From: Xenorhabdus mauleonii | GTDB taxonomy: Bacteria; Pseudomonadota; Gammaproteobacteria; Enterobacterales; Enterobacteriaceae | Reading direction: 5' to 3' | NCBI RefSeq assembly: GCF_900113945.1 | Contig: NZ_FORG01000003.1 | Span: forward strand, 186,001 to 250,000 | Length of the DNA: 64,000 nt | Shown: piece after piece, positions 44,415 to 53,686 of the stretch | How the letters are laid out: each line of letters opens with the position of its first letter | Position numbering within the stretch: the first letter of the stretch is position 1 | Made by a program: the position numbers and the translations under genes | Notes under the pieces: generated by a model | What the model saw: the letters and a program-made list of their open reading frames with translations, nothing else | The model's database searches: none | What the model was told of the DNA's origin: nothing

Positions 44415-44879
44415 ATGAATTATCACCAATATTATCCGGTTGATGTCGTCAATGGCCCCGGAACCCGTTGCACGCTGTTTGTATCAGGTTGTGAGCATCA
44501 ATGCCGTGGCTGTTACAACCAAAGCACGTGGCGGCTTGATTCAGGCCAGCCTTTCACCCAGACAATGGAAGATCAGATAATCACTGACTTGCAAGACAGC
44601 CGCATTAAGCGGCAAGGTTTATCATTATCTGGCGGAGATCCCCTGCACCCTCGCAATGTGCCTTGCATACTGAAATTGGTTAAACGTGTTCAGGAAGAGT
44701 GCCCAGATAAGGATATCTGGCTATGGACAGGCTATGTTCTCAGTGAATTAAGTGCAGCTCAACAAGAGGTCATCAATTATCTTCATGTTGTGGTCGATGG
44801 GAAATTCGAGCAAAAACTGTATGATCCCTCGTTAATCTGGCGGGGTAGCCATAATCAGGTTATTCACTATTTAAAATAA
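44415..44879 (+). CDS. nrdG: Anaerobic RNR-activating protein (radical SAM)
   Basis: Radical-SAM activase (154 residues, same as E. coli) that installs the glycyl radical on NrdD. The iron-sulfur motif is CEHQCRGCYN, and SLSGGDPLHPRN is the SAM-binding GGE-like segment. Starts 4 bp after nrdD, so the two are coexpressed. Intact. Confidence 0.96.
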   Translation: MNYHQYYPVDVVNGPGTRCTLFVSGCEHQCRGCYNQSTWRLDSGQPFTQTMEDQIITDLQDSRIKRQGLSLSGGDPLHPRNVPCILKLVKRVQEECPDKDIWLWTGYVLSELSAAQQEVINYLHVVVDGKFEQKLYDPSLIWRGSHNQVIHYLK

Positions 44880-44909
44880 CCCATTACGTTCACTGGGCGG
44901 GCAGAGCCA

Positions 44910-45341
44910 TCAACGCTGCCAATGCAATTTTTTGCCAAAACCCAGCGTGTTATTCACCATTTTGATTTCATTGATATTGAGCTGCCAGATTGGAGATTTG
45001 GCCTTGAGTGCGATCGGAAACCGGCGGCAATAGCGCTTTCGGGCAGTCGCTTCAGCTTCACCTGTCAACGCAATGACTTCGCCCCGGAATTGAATGCCTT
45101 TGATTTGTGCAATGTTGCGTGTTTGCCCTGCAACAGTACCCGCAACAATGGGATTGTTTTGCATCATCTGACCGTGCCGGGTTTCCGATTCAGTCATAAA
45201 CCAGAATGCCATCCCATCAGCATCAAAGACATAAAAACAACTGGCACACCATAAATCTTGTGTTGAAGAAGTGCAAAGCGTGAAGACATGCTGTTTAGCA
45301 AGATACTGGCGGATAGTTAAAATTTCTTTACTTAAATCCAT
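44910..45341 (-). CDS. yhbP: UPF0306 family protein YhbP
   Basis: FMN-binding split-barrel-like protein of unknown function, 143 residues, similar to E. coli YhbP throughout ([49 protein letters not shown]). Part of the conserved yhb gene neighbourhood. Convergent with nrdG. Confidence 0.92.
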   Translation of the reverse strand: MDLSKEILTIRQYLAKQHVFTLCTSSTQDLWCASCFYVFDADGMAFWFMTESETRHGQMMQNNPIVAGTVAGQTRNIAQIKGIQFRGEVIALTGEAEATARKRYCRRFPIALKAKSPIWQLNINEIKMVNNTLGFGKKLHWQR

Positions 45342-45456
45342 GTATTTCCGTACCGTTATTTTATTTACCTGCTATAGAACACGAATGGATATTATCCGGC
45401 TTCGTGTTCTAAATTTAGCAAGATACACCAAGAGGGTTGTACGGAAATACTATAAA

Positions 45457-45708
45457 TTATTTATAGATTTCAGCAACACCATTGAGGTTATTTTGCCCAT
45501 GAGCAGCAACGATGCGGAAGTATTTCGCCCCAGCTTCATCAGCTTTTTTGGACAACTTTTGCGTCAGAGTATCAAGTGTTTCTGCGCCAGTAACTGAGAC
45601 AACACCAATTTTGTCGCCTTTAGCATCTTTAACTTCTGTAGCAGCCAATGAGCCAAATGAAACAGCACTTAACGCTAAAACAGCTACGATACTTTTTACA
45701 ACTTTCAT
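45457..45708 (-). CDS. YhcN/BhsA-family small periplasmic protein (DUF1471)
   Basis: An 83-residue exported protein: signal peptide MKVVKSIVAVLALSAVSFGS ending LAA (about residue 23), then a DUF1471 domain (GVVSVTGAETLDTLTQKLS, DEAGAKYFRIVAAHG, LNGVAEIYK). Relatives in E. coli (YhcN, BhsA, McbA) respond to acid, peroxide and other stress. Which member it matches is not certain. It lies between yhbP and yhbQ, an insertion relative to E. coli. Confidence 0.9.
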   Translation of the reverse strand: MKVVKSIVAVLALSAVSFGSLAATEVKDAKGDKIGVVSVTGAETLDTLTQKLSKKADEAGAKYFRIVAAHGQNNLNGVAEIYK

Positions 45709-45977
45709 CTTTCGATCCTCTGTTCATACTTGAAATAGAGCTTATCAACTCGTGATGTTGTACATGTTATACGCCTGTTTCCAAAATGATAATTAGCAAT
45801 TATTGCTATATTATTTCAGTAATTTTGAACAAATAAATTATCGTCGTTCGTTTGATGATATATATTTTTAGATAATTCATCTGGTTACATGATAAGATAT
45901 CGATAATTCAATCTTAAGCAGAATAATCGATAATCCTTATCCACAATAAAATCGTGATAAATTATTAAAAATAAATA

Positions 45978-46361
45978 ATGAATAAAGACTCCCATTGGTA
46001 TATTTACCTAATCAGGACACAAAGCGGTTCCGTTTATACCGGGATCACTACCGATATCTCTCGTCGGTTTATGCAACATGAATCAGGGAAAGGCGCAAAA
46101 GCCCTCAGGGGTAAGGGACCATTGACATTGGTCTATCAATGTTTGGTTAAGGATCGGGGGCTGGCATCGAAAGCCGAGTACCGTGTGAAGCAGCTCAATA
46201 AGCAGCAAAAAGAGAGACTGATCATGAACCAGCCTCCCTGTATAGTGACTTACTTGATGGCAATTGGCTTATCTGAGAAGTTTTTCACTCACTCAGTGAG
46301 TTCTCAAGCAATCATCACTCAGACGGCTACCAGAGAGCCTCAAATTGAGTTGGATACGTAA
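45978..46361 (+). CDS. yhbQ: GIY-YIG nuclease-domain protein YhbQ
   Basis: GIY-YIG domain protein, 127 residues. The fold motif is [20 protein letters not shown] (the GIY-YIG pair as YIY...YTG), followed by [20 protein letters not shown] with the conserved Arg and His. In E. coli YhbQ is about 100 residues; here the C-terminus is about 25 residues longer and overlaps the end of convergent yhbS by 35 bp, probably through read-through of an older stop. Nuclease activity is likely, the target unknown. Confidence 0.88.
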   Translation: MNKDSHWYIYLIRTQSGSVYTGITTDISRRFMQHESGKGAKALRGKGPLTLVYQCLVKDRGLASKAEYRVKQLNKQQKERLIMNQPPCIVTYLMAIGLSEKFFTHSVSSQAIITQTATREPQIELDT

Positions 46362-46833
46362 CCAGACCTTGATATTCCTTCAGCGAGAAATCAGCCAAAG
46401 GATAAATCAGGAAATATTCCTCACAATCAGGCCACGGGCAATGTAACTGATATTCACTGGCGGGCTTGAAGCCAAAACGAAGGTAATATTCCGGCTCTCC
46501 CAGTACAACAACTGCGCTATATCCAAACTCATTCAGGCTATCTAAGCCTTCATAAACCAATTTTTCACCAAGCCCACGATGACGGTATTGTTCTGCCACC
46601 GCCAATGGCGCGAGACCAACCCATTGACGATCTTCGCCATTGATGTCGACTGGCGTAAAGCCGGCATAACCAATCACTTGACCTTCATCGTCAGTCGCAA
46701 CAATACCCAGTGTCAACAAGCCATCTTCTCTTAATTGTTGAACTAACTCAGCTTCTGCCGATGTCTCAAAAGATTGACGCAATAAACTGTCAATCCCCAT
46801 TGCATCGACTGGAATTTCGACCCTGATTAACAT
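46327..46833 (-). CDS. yhbS: GNAT-family acetyltransferase YhbS
   Basis: N-acetyltransferase of 168 residues, similar to E. coli YhbS. The acetyl-CoA motif appears as [20 protein letters not shown] (about 77-96), and the [20 protein letters not shown] segment is typical of the YhbS group. Start overlaps the end of the yhbT remnant by 7 bp, showing an old operon link. Substrate unknown. Confidence 0.92.
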   Translation of the reverse strand: MLIRVEIPVDAMGIDSLLRQSFETSAEAELVQQLREDGLLTLGIVATDDEGQVIGYAGFTPVDINGEDRQWVGLAPLAVAEQYRHRGLGEKLVYEGLDSLNEFGYSAVVVLGEPEYYLRFGFKPASEYQLHCPWPDCEEYFLIYPLADFSLKEYQGLVTYPTQFEALW

Positions 46834-47455
46834 GACGATAATGCGCGATCTTGCTGATCAACGCCCTCTTTCTGTCCCGCTTTGATCAATTCAGCCAGAC
46901 GTAAAAAACCAAAGCGAAGAATGGATGGCCTAAATCTCATATCAATGAGATCCGTCAGATTTTTCACATGCAGTCCCAATTCTGTATTTCCTTCAATCCG
47001 TAAGTGACGCTGAAAAAACAGTGTATCAGGATCTTTTCTGCGGATAGCAATCAGGATGAAATCATTTGCATCACCACTGAAACTGATTTTTTCATTGGCA
47101 TTCTGCCGAACTATCAAACGATTACTCAACACTGCGGCCTCCTTTTCGTGTAAAGCGATCCGCTATTCCGCCAAAACCCTGCTACATTTCCCGATCCTAC
47201 ATCAAGAGTCGATAATAAATCTCTCATAACAAAACGTCTACAGATTGACATACCCCTCGCTCTAAAGGACGAAGATCCCTGCCACGCCCAAATCGATGTC
47301 TGAATCATTTCGGCAAGCGCCAAAACAAAGTTAAAACAATTTTTGAGCATGGGCACAGGAAGTTTGTTCTTGGCGTTGACACATACAGTGAAGGACTGCG
47401 GGGTACAGGAAATGCGGGAGTATAGGAAATAGCCGCATGGCTGACCGGATAGCAC
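46827..47455 (-). pseudogene. ubiT: Disrupted ubiT (yhbT), SCP2-domain ubiquinone factor
   Basis: The C-terminal half is clear: from SNRLIVRQNANEKISF through RRKDPDTLFFQRHLRIEGNT to the end it follows E. coli UbiT (174 residues). Upstream, a different minus-strand frame (to about 47455) still shows a weak UbiT-like stretch (NKLPVPMLKNCFNFVLALAE), and an extra segment of roughly 100 bp separates the two parts, so the N-terminal SCP2 region is broken by an insertion and frame change. UbiT acts with UbiU and UbiV in oxygen-independent ubiquinone synthesis. In E. coli ubiUV lie next to yhbT; here they are absent and an ABC-type export locus follows. The weak N-terminal match is a judgement by eye. 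Confidence 0.65.
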
Positions 47456-47565
47456 ACACTATTTCCACTGTTAACGATTCCTCTGTTAACGACTCCCCTG
47501 ATAACCACTTTGATATTCGCTATTTTTCTACTAACGGAGAAAAAGCTCCACCAGCGGGAAAAATA
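47456..47565. other. Spacer between ubiT remnant and export genes
   Basis: Short non-coding region with a duplicated TGTTAACGA-type stretch (about 47467-47490). It marks the junction where ubiUV would be expected. Confidence 0.35.
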
Positions 47566-48768
47566 CTACTCCGTATGCGTTTTCTGTTTATTGTTATTGG
47601 CAAAAAAGCGTTTGATGCTCTGGGTAACTTCCCTCATTTCCCCGTTACGCAACGTTCCCATCAAAATGCCGAGGAACATATATATCACGCCAAGCAGCAG
47701 CATCATGCCAATATCCTGCAATACACTGTATATCGGCATCCCCATCTGATTGACTCCCGCGATCGCTTTTGTCGCCCAAGTGGATGGCAAAGAAGATGAA
47801 ATCACTTTTACCCAACCAGGCATCGATTGAATCGGCCAGATGGTGCCTGAAATGTAAAAAATGGGGGTCGTAATAAAAGCCAATGTCAGGTAAATCATTT
47901 CCACACTGCGCAAGCACTCGGTGACCAATTTCCCCAATCCCAACACAGCCAGCAGGAATGGAAATGTCAGCAGCAGCACAATATGAATCGACGCATCCTG
48001 CCGGTATCCCAATACCCACGGCCACAGGACAAAGAAAATCACGGATAAGAACAGCCAGATGGGAACCAAAGCAGACAACGCCCCCAAATAAACAGGAAGG
48101 GGGGGCTTGCCCTTGGGAGCGCCTCGTACGGCAATGCTGACGCGAACACAGGCAATCAATAAGGAATGCTGCAACAACATGACCAGCAAACCGGGAAAGA
48201 CTATCGCCGCATAACTCACTCCCGGATTAAATAACCCAATGGTTTCGCCCTTAATCGGTTGCAGCAATATTTTTACCTGTTCCACGCTAAAGCCTGCTTT
48301 CAAAAGCAATACCCCGTTGTATTCAGATAAAAGCTCTTGATAAGCCAGCGCCAAATCCTGTTGGATCTGCCCATTGGCAAGCCGGTTCGTGGCATCCCCG
48401 TACACCGGCACTGTCAAATTTTGCCCATTAATCAGACGCTTTTCAAAATTGACGGGGATGATAATGATGGCGAAAATTTTTCGCTGCAACATGTCACTAC
48501 GCGCGTTATTTAGATTGCTATAGCTTCGGGTTTCAACTTTTGCCGTCGAATCAATGTGGCGAATCAGCGCCCGGCTCGCATGGCTATTGTCCTGGTCGAT
48601 CACCGCAACCGGCAAATCCCATAGGGAAGGACGAACATAAACCAAACTCATTATGCCCAATGAAACTATGAGCAATAGCCACATGGGTTTTTCCAGCATG
48701 CTCAACAATACATTGCGAAATGTTTGCCAGTACAGCTTCCAATTGACTTGTTCATTACCCGGCATCAT
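47566..48768 (-). CDS. ABC-2 type membrane permease (downstream copy)
   Basis: Membrane subunit (400 residues) of a YhhJ/YbhR-like export system: one N-terminal helix, a large periplasmic domain with LPVAVIDQDNSHASRALIRH (about 45-64), then about five C-terminal helices including LTLAFITTPIFYISGTIWPI. The start at 48768 is chosen because ATGA overlaps the stop of the upstream permease and AGAAGGAG lies upstream. No ATPase gene accompanies it here. It may pair with the other permease and the HlyD adaptor to export drugs or other hydrophobic molecules, with an ATPase from elsewhere. Confidence 0.85.
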   Translation of the reverse strand: MMPGNEQVNWKLYWQTFRNVLLSMLEKPMWLLLIVSLGIMSLVYVRPSLWDLPVAVIDQDNSHASRALIRHIDSTAKVETRSYSNLNNARSDMLQRKIFAIIIIPVNFEKRLINGQNLTVPVYGDATNRLANGQIQQDLALAYQELLSEYNGVLLLKAGFSVEQVKILLQPIKGETIGLFNPGVSYAAIVFPGLLVMLLQHSLLIACVRVSIAVRGAPKGKPPLPVYLGALSALVPIWLFLSVIFFVLWPWVLGYRQDASIHIVLLLTFPFLLAVLGLGKLVTECLRSVEMIYLTLAFITTPIFYISGTIWPIQSMPGWVKVISSSLPSTWATKAIAGVNQMGMPIYSVLQDIGMMLLLGVIYMFLGILMGTLRNGEMREVTQSIKRFFANNNKQKTHTE

Positions 48769-49910
48769 GCAACTCCTTCTGGTTGGTTTAATCGTACCCA
48801 TAAACGGTTGCGGATTAAAAACCCACAGACTGCCGGGTAGATAGACAATATCAGGCAAACATGCAGGATAACGCCCAGTGAAACTTCCCGCAGGAAGATG
48901 TCGAACATGGCATTCAAGGCGTGCGTCAATGGCTCAAGGTTAGAAATGATCCTTGCCGGTAATACCATCGATAATTCAGGTACAACCATGCCGGAAAAGG
49001 CCATTGCAATACTGACCAACATCCCGATTAAGGTGTAAGCCGTGATTGCACTGCTGGTAAAAGTAAACAGCAACAAGCCGATGCTTTGTGCCGCGATAAC
49101 ATAGAAGAACCCAACAATCGGCATATACAGTGGGTTGCCTGTCACTTTTGCATCAGAAAAAGCAACCATTGCCGTGATTTCGACTATCAATAACAACGTG
49201 TAAATCAGGGTATAAGGAACCAGTTTTCCCAATAATGCCCCTACGAACGATTTCGTTTTCAGAAGCTGCTTGTCTTTGGACATCGTATAAATGGTCGATG
49301 TCACGACAAAAAGCTGCAATAGGTGGATGATCGCGGCAAATTGTTGGTAGTAAATATAGCTGCCACTGGCATTGAACAAGCTGTCATAAGACATTGTGGC
49401 TTTCGCCAGCGGAGGAAGTTTCTGACCGATTTCTGACGCAATGATTGCACGGTATTTCGCATTTGCTTCCGCCATCAACCCGCTGAAATCTTGGGTGGAA
49501 TAACGGCCGGCCCCATAAAATAACGCATTGTAATACATTCTCACTGTTGGCTGTTTGCCGCTCAATGCGTCTTTTTCAAAGTTTTCAGGAAAATACAGCA
49601 GTGCATAATCCTGCGCACTGCCCAGCCGCTCCAAAGATTTTGACAAGCTATTATCATAATATTTGATATCCGCATGAGGTGCGGCATTCAAATTACGGCT
49701 CAACGTACGTGATAGCGTACTTTGATCATTATCCACCACTGAAACGGGCAGGTTTAACAATGTTCCTTCTGAAAAGTTTGCATTGATGAGGATAAACAGC
49801 AACAAAGGAAACAGCCAACCCAGCCAGTGAAAAATCGGGCTGCGAAGCGCAGCCCTGACTTCTCGTGTAAATGCCTGTTCGAAACTGATCCATGCAGCTT
49901 TTTTGTTCAT
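48765..49910 (-). CDS. ABC-2 type membrane permease (upstream copy)
   Basis: A 381-residue relative of the next gene with the same plan: an N-terminal helix after a basic/amphipathic leader (LRSPIFHWLGWLFPLLLFIL), a periplasmic domain containing LPVSVVDNDQSTLSRTLSRN, and about five C-terminal helices. Sequence divergence from its neighbour suggests an old duplication and a heterodimeric channel. It starts 12 bp after the HlyD-family gene. The periplasmic LPVxVxDxDQS motif is typical of the YhhJ/YbhS group. Confidence 0.85.
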   Translation of the reverse strand: MNKKAAWISFEQAFTREVRAALRSPIFHWLGWLFPLLLFILINANFSEGTLLNLPVSVVDNDQSTLSRTLSRNLNAAPHADIKYYDNSLSKSLERLGSAQDYALLYFPENFEKDALSGKQPTVRMYYNALFYGAGRYSTQDFSGLMAEANAKYRAIIASEIGQKLPPLAKATMSYDSLFNASGSYIYYQQFAAIIHLLQLFVVTSTIYTMSKDKQLLKTKSFVGALLGKLVPYTLIYTLLLIVEITAMVAFSDAKVTGNPLYMPIVGFFYVIAAQSIGLLLFTFTSSAITAYTLIGMLVSIAMAFSGMVVPELSMVLPARIISNLEPLTHALNAMFDIFLREVSLGVILHVCLILSIYPAVCGFLIRNRLWVRLNQPEGVA

Positions 49911-49922
49911 CAGACCGCCACC

Positions 49923-50894
49923 TTACTTATCCCAGACCCACAAGGCACTCATGCCGGGACGTAATCCATCAATGGGTTGCAATGGGTATAACCTGATCTC
50001 AAACGTTCTCAGGTCAAAATCCCCCGTCGCGCGGGTTGCGCGTTTGGTCGCATAATCCCCCATTGGCGCGATATAACGGATTTCCGCTTCAATTTTTTTA
50101 TTGCCCAATGCTGGTACACTCAGTTCAATTTTGTCGCCCTTGCGCACTTTTGCCAGAATATCTTCGCGCAAGTTATAGACAAAATAAGCCTGCGGAATGC
50201 GAACCAGTGTCGCCAGAGGGCTATTGGCATTAAAGAGCTGGCCAACCTCTGCGGGCAACGGCCCGACTTCTCCATCAACAGGCGCCTTGACTTGTAAATC
50301 ATCGTGCTGGATTTTCAATTCTTGCAGCTTTTCGCTCGCTTCATTCAAAGCAGCCCGATACTGTTGCCGCAACTCAATGCGATCGCCATTTTTTCCGGCA
50401 TCCAGCTCTGCTTTCGCCCCTTGCATTTTCTGATAGGCAATATCCCGCGCATTGCGCGCATTGTCCAACTGACTGGCGGAGACATAACCTTTAGACGAGA
50501 CATTACTGAGGCGCTCATATTCACGTTGTGCGTTTTTATATTCCGATTGAGCTTGTGCAAGAATGGATTCCAGATTGCGGAGACTTTCTTCACGTGTTCC
50601 ATGCAAAGACAACTCGAGTTTTGCCTTTACCTGATCACGGGCCGCCTGCGCGGCGGCAACTTTGGCTGCCAGTTCAGGGCTGTCAAGACTCACCATCAGT
50701 TGCCCGGCTTTAATATCATCACCCCGATTAACATGGAGCTGGGTAACCCGACCAGAGGCTTTTGAAGCAACGATGACTTCTGGCGCATCAACTTCTCCCT
50801 GCAATAACAACTCTTGATTTTTAGAGTGAAAAAGCACCGCCATCGCGATCAGGAAGATGATTAGCAATATTGTGAAAAGTGTTCTTTTCTTCAT
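49923..50894 (-). CDS. HlyD-family membrane fusion protein (YhiI/YbhG-like)
   Basis: Periplasmic adaptor of 323 residues: N-terminal anchor helix (about 5-22, LFTILLIIFLIAMAVLF), a biotinyl-lipoyl half-motif (SGRVTQLHVNRGDDIKAGQL), an alpha-helical hairpin (about 75-190), the second lipoyl half (VKAPVDGEVGPLPAEVGQLF) and a beta-barrel domain. First gene of a three-gene export operon with two ABC-2 permeases. Such adaptors connect the inner-membrane pump to TolC. The closest E. coli arrangements, yhiI-rbbA-yhhJ and ybhGFSR, include an ATPase that is missing here. Confidence 0.9.
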   Translation of the reverse strand: MKKRTLFTILLIIFLIAMAVLFHSKNQELLLQGEVDAPEVIVASKASGRVTQLHVNRGDDIKAGQLMVSLDSPELAAKVAAAQAARDQVKAKLELSLHGTREESLRNLESILAQAQSEYKNAQREYERLSNVSSKGYVSASQLDNARNARDIAYQKMQGAKAELDAGKNGDRIELRQQYRAALNEASEKLQELKIQHDDLQVKAPVDGEVGPLPAEVGQLFNANSPLATLVRIPQAYFVYNLREDILAKVRKGDKIELSVPALGNKKIEAEIRYIAPMGDYATKRATRATGDFDLRTFEIRLYPLQPIDGLRPGMSALWVWDK

Positions 50895-51825
50895 TATGTT
50901 CTGTAAGCCCCAAGAATACTGTCAGGTCAAGGTTCTCTATAAAATTGACGGGTTGTAAAAAATAACGGCGTAGTGTGACACTACTAAGCAAGATTCTTTT
51001 TAGAAATCCGTGCGCCTGATCACTGAAAAAATAAAGTTTCCCATTGAAGTACACGAACACAACACTAAAGCGTGTAAACCTTAACCGCACCTCAATTTTA
51101 GCAGCCATCCGGCAAATCGCCCGAATGTTAGCTATAAATATCACCTTAAATAATATATAAGATAATTAATCTTAAATGGAGCACTGGTAAATGCAAATTA
51201 CAGAATTATATTTCGTAAAACCACAATGATTAATATATCATCACGTCAATTTGAAATAGTAAACAACAAAAAATCAGTTAAGTAATTTTGATATTCTTCT
51301 GATATTGAGAAGTGAAATAGGCAGAAAATCGAATTAATTGCTGAATTAAAACATCTGGTTATCATGATAATCAACTAGAATTATTGGTTATCTAATTATT
51401 ACCAATTAATACATATTAACGCTAATGTCATTCTTTTCAAGAAATAGATTTGCGCAAGATATGGAATGGCAGCTTCAAGGCGAGATCAACAAACGATTAT
51501 GAAGAAAAATTTCACATTAAAATTTCACAACAATTAACGATGATATTTTATATATTAATTTTTTTAAGATATTTGAGTGTGACATTCCTTTATTACCCAT
51601 TCTAACCAGCATTTTTGTTATTAAGGTTTCATTGTATTTTCATTAGGGAATATAGGGGCATTTATACCTTATTTGACTTCATTTTATTTCGCGTTTGAGT
51701 TCAATTTAAATAACATACTATAATAATAACAAACCAATAATTGCATATAGAAATAAAAACTCTCGGTATAAAAATCATCTTATTCAGTTTTATAATATTC
51801 CGATACCTTGATGGAATAAATAAAA
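50895..51825. other. AT-rich non-coding desert
   Basis: About 930 bp before the recombinase terminator region with no convincing ORF on either strand. It includes the export-operon promoter and a 12-bp palindrome TTATCATGATAA (about 51359-51370). The low GC suggests a foreign or silenced region. Confidence 0.4.
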
Positions 51826-51857
51826 AAACCGGATAGATACAGTGATCTCTCCGGTTT
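51826..51857 (-). terminator. Rho-independent terminator
   Basis: AAACCGGA/TCCGGTTT 8-bp stem followed on the minus strand by TTTTTTTATTTATT. It is 230 bp beyond the recombinase stop, past the 16-bp tandem array. Confidence 0.8.
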
Positions 51858-51885
51858 AATTTTGATTAATTGACCGAATATTTAT

Positions 51886-51981
51886 TCTATCCAAACATGG
51901 TGTTATTCAAAAATAGCGTTATTCAAAAACCGTATTATTCATAAACCATGTTATCCAAAAGCTATGTTGCCCAAAAGCTAG
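51886..51981. repeat. Six tandem 16-bp repeats
   Basis: Six contiguous 16-bp units with approximate consensus GTTATTCAAAAACCAT; units start at 51886, 51902, 51918, 51934, 51950 and 51966. The unit length is not a multiple of three and no ORF covers the array, so it is non-coding. It lies downstream of the recombinase gene. Confidence 0.8.
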
Positions 51982-52087
51982 GTGTAATTTACCAACAGCA
52001 TTTGGCATCATTGTAAAGAAAAGCGTATACCCTATGGTTTCGAATGGCGTCGAGGCTGCAATAGCCATCTTTCATATAAGCCAGCCA

Positions 52088-52687
52088 TTAAGAGATAAAG
52101 TATGCATTACCTTCTATTTTCAGCTTCTGCTTACGCTGCCAGGCCTTCTGGAAGCGTTCTGGATTACTCGCAGTATAATGCATGGTATGACGTATATTTC
52201 GGTGCCCCAGATAATCCTGAATAAGGCGTGTATCCAGCCCTTGGTTAGCCAATTCGAACCCGCAGGAATGCCGCAATTTATGTGGGTGCAACTTGATGGA
52301 TAACCCCGCCTTTTCGCCATACCGCCCCATTAATACATGTACCCACTGACGGGATAATCTTCCTCCTTTGCGCGAAGGAAATAGCCACGGAGAAGACAGG
52401 TATACTGAGTTGCAATTTCTGACTTGCAACCATTTTAAAATAAGGCTTCTTTCCGTTGTTGAGATGGGATGTGTCGTCGAAAAACCGTTTTTTAATCGCT
52501 TTATATAAATGCTTCTTCCTGTGATATCGATATCGGAGACTTTTAATGCAGTCAACTCACTCACACGCAGGCCATGAATATAGGTTAAGTATAACAAACA
52601 CTGATCGCGTTCTTTATTTACAGAATTATTTAATGTTAATACAGCAAAAACACGCGTCCATTCGTCTTGTGTGATGTATTTTCTCAT
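52088..52687 (-). CDS. FimB/FimE-type tyrosine recombinase
   Basis: Short tyrosine recombinase (199 residues from the ATG at 52687, which has GGAG six bases upstream) of the fimbrial-switch class. Catalytic residues: the first Arg in HGLRVSELTAL, His-x-x-Arg in HPHKLRHSCGFEL, a His in LGHRNIRHT and the nucleophile Tyr in MHYTASN. FimB-like enzymes invert short promoter segments and lack the N-terminal arm-binding domain of phage integrases, as here. No fimbrial genes are nearby; its closest upstream neighbour is the invasin gene, after about 1 kb of AT-rich DNA. I could not find a convincing pair of inverted target repeats by eye. Confidence 0.9.
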   Translation of the reverse strand: MRKYITQDEWTRVFAVLTLNNSVNKERDQCLLYLTYIHGLRVSELTALKVSDIDITGRSIYIKRLKNGFSTTHPISTTERSLILKWLQVRNCNSVYLSSPWLFPSRKGGRLSRQWVHVLMGRYGEKAGLSIKLHPHKLRHSCGFELANQGLDTRLIQDYLGHRNIRHTMHYTASNPERFQKAWQRKQKLKIEGNAYFIS

Positions 52688-52699
52688 GACAATCTCCAA

Positions 52700-53626
52700 T
52701 AAAACGAACCCAGCACTACTCCAATTTCATACTTTATGTTTGAACAAAATACTAACTTGATAAGAATATCGATGTGTCTATTACTCTTGCAGCAATAAGA
52801 TTTCCCCTGACAGAAAAATATCTGTTAATAATGTTGTTGCGATCATTTTTTGGCCTATGACATAAAATATTTATGCCTTATTAATTATATGACCTATATG
52901 CAAATTTGCAGGATATAAACAACATCTAAATCACAAAAAACATATTAACTGGTTGTAAAGCATGATGAACAGTAGTGCCAACCTTACATAATAAATTCTT
53001 AACGCCATTAATAGATCACTTTTTGATCTGTGAAAAATAATTCATCAATTACAAATAGCCATTTATGATAAAAATTAGTATTGCAATAGTGTTATGTGAT
53101 TAATGACTGTACATTATTGCATCAATGATGACAGGAATAAGAAAAGGGAAACACAAACAAAAGAGAGAAATAATAGGACTCGACAAAATGCGTAAATACA
53201 TCATATTTTTTTATATTTTATACAAATCTTATTCCGGTTGGTTTGACGATATATAGATAATATAAAAGAAAATGATAACTATTTGTTTTTACTTAACTAA
53301 TGAAATAAAACATATTTTAATTTCTTATATAATATCTTATTCCACCAAGCCTATTTTTTCCTCCACTCTTTTATTTGTTCAAAATGATTTATAACAAAAG
53401 TTATATTGATCGTTAAATGATTTTATGCTGGAATAAAAAACCTCTCAAAGAACAAAATTCAGATCAATAGTCTGGACATTACCATACTACAAAATTTTTT
53501 AACTGCTTTGAGATATCTCTGATCGGGCAATGACGTGTTGTCATTTTTAATTCCGTCATTACCTGATGTCGTTCCTCCTGATTACATGACTCATGACCAG
53601 CTATAAACAACAGGTAATATCCTGAA
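52700..53626. other. AT-rich divergent region between recombinase and invasin
   Basis: Nearly 1 kb without genes, containing the recombinase and invasin promoters. Visible features are a perfect 12-bp palindrome TGCAAATTTGCA (52899-52910) and an AATGAC-GTGTT-GTCATT hairpin near 53529-53545. The length and composition are compatible with a regulatory or invertible segment. Confidence 0.45.
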
Positions 53627-53686
53627 ATGGATAGGTTTGATGCTGGTTATCGCTTGATGTTTTTTGATTGTTACAGGTTTACAATT

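Noticed and set aside
50821-51144. Minus-strand ORF overlapping the start of the HlyD-family gene
   Set aside because: Overlaps a clear gene start in another frame and has no recognisable features.
52700-53626. Attempt to find inverted target repeats of the recombinase
   Set aside because: Only short palindromes (such as TGCAAATTTGCA) were visible; no separated matching pair long enough to claim an invertible segment.
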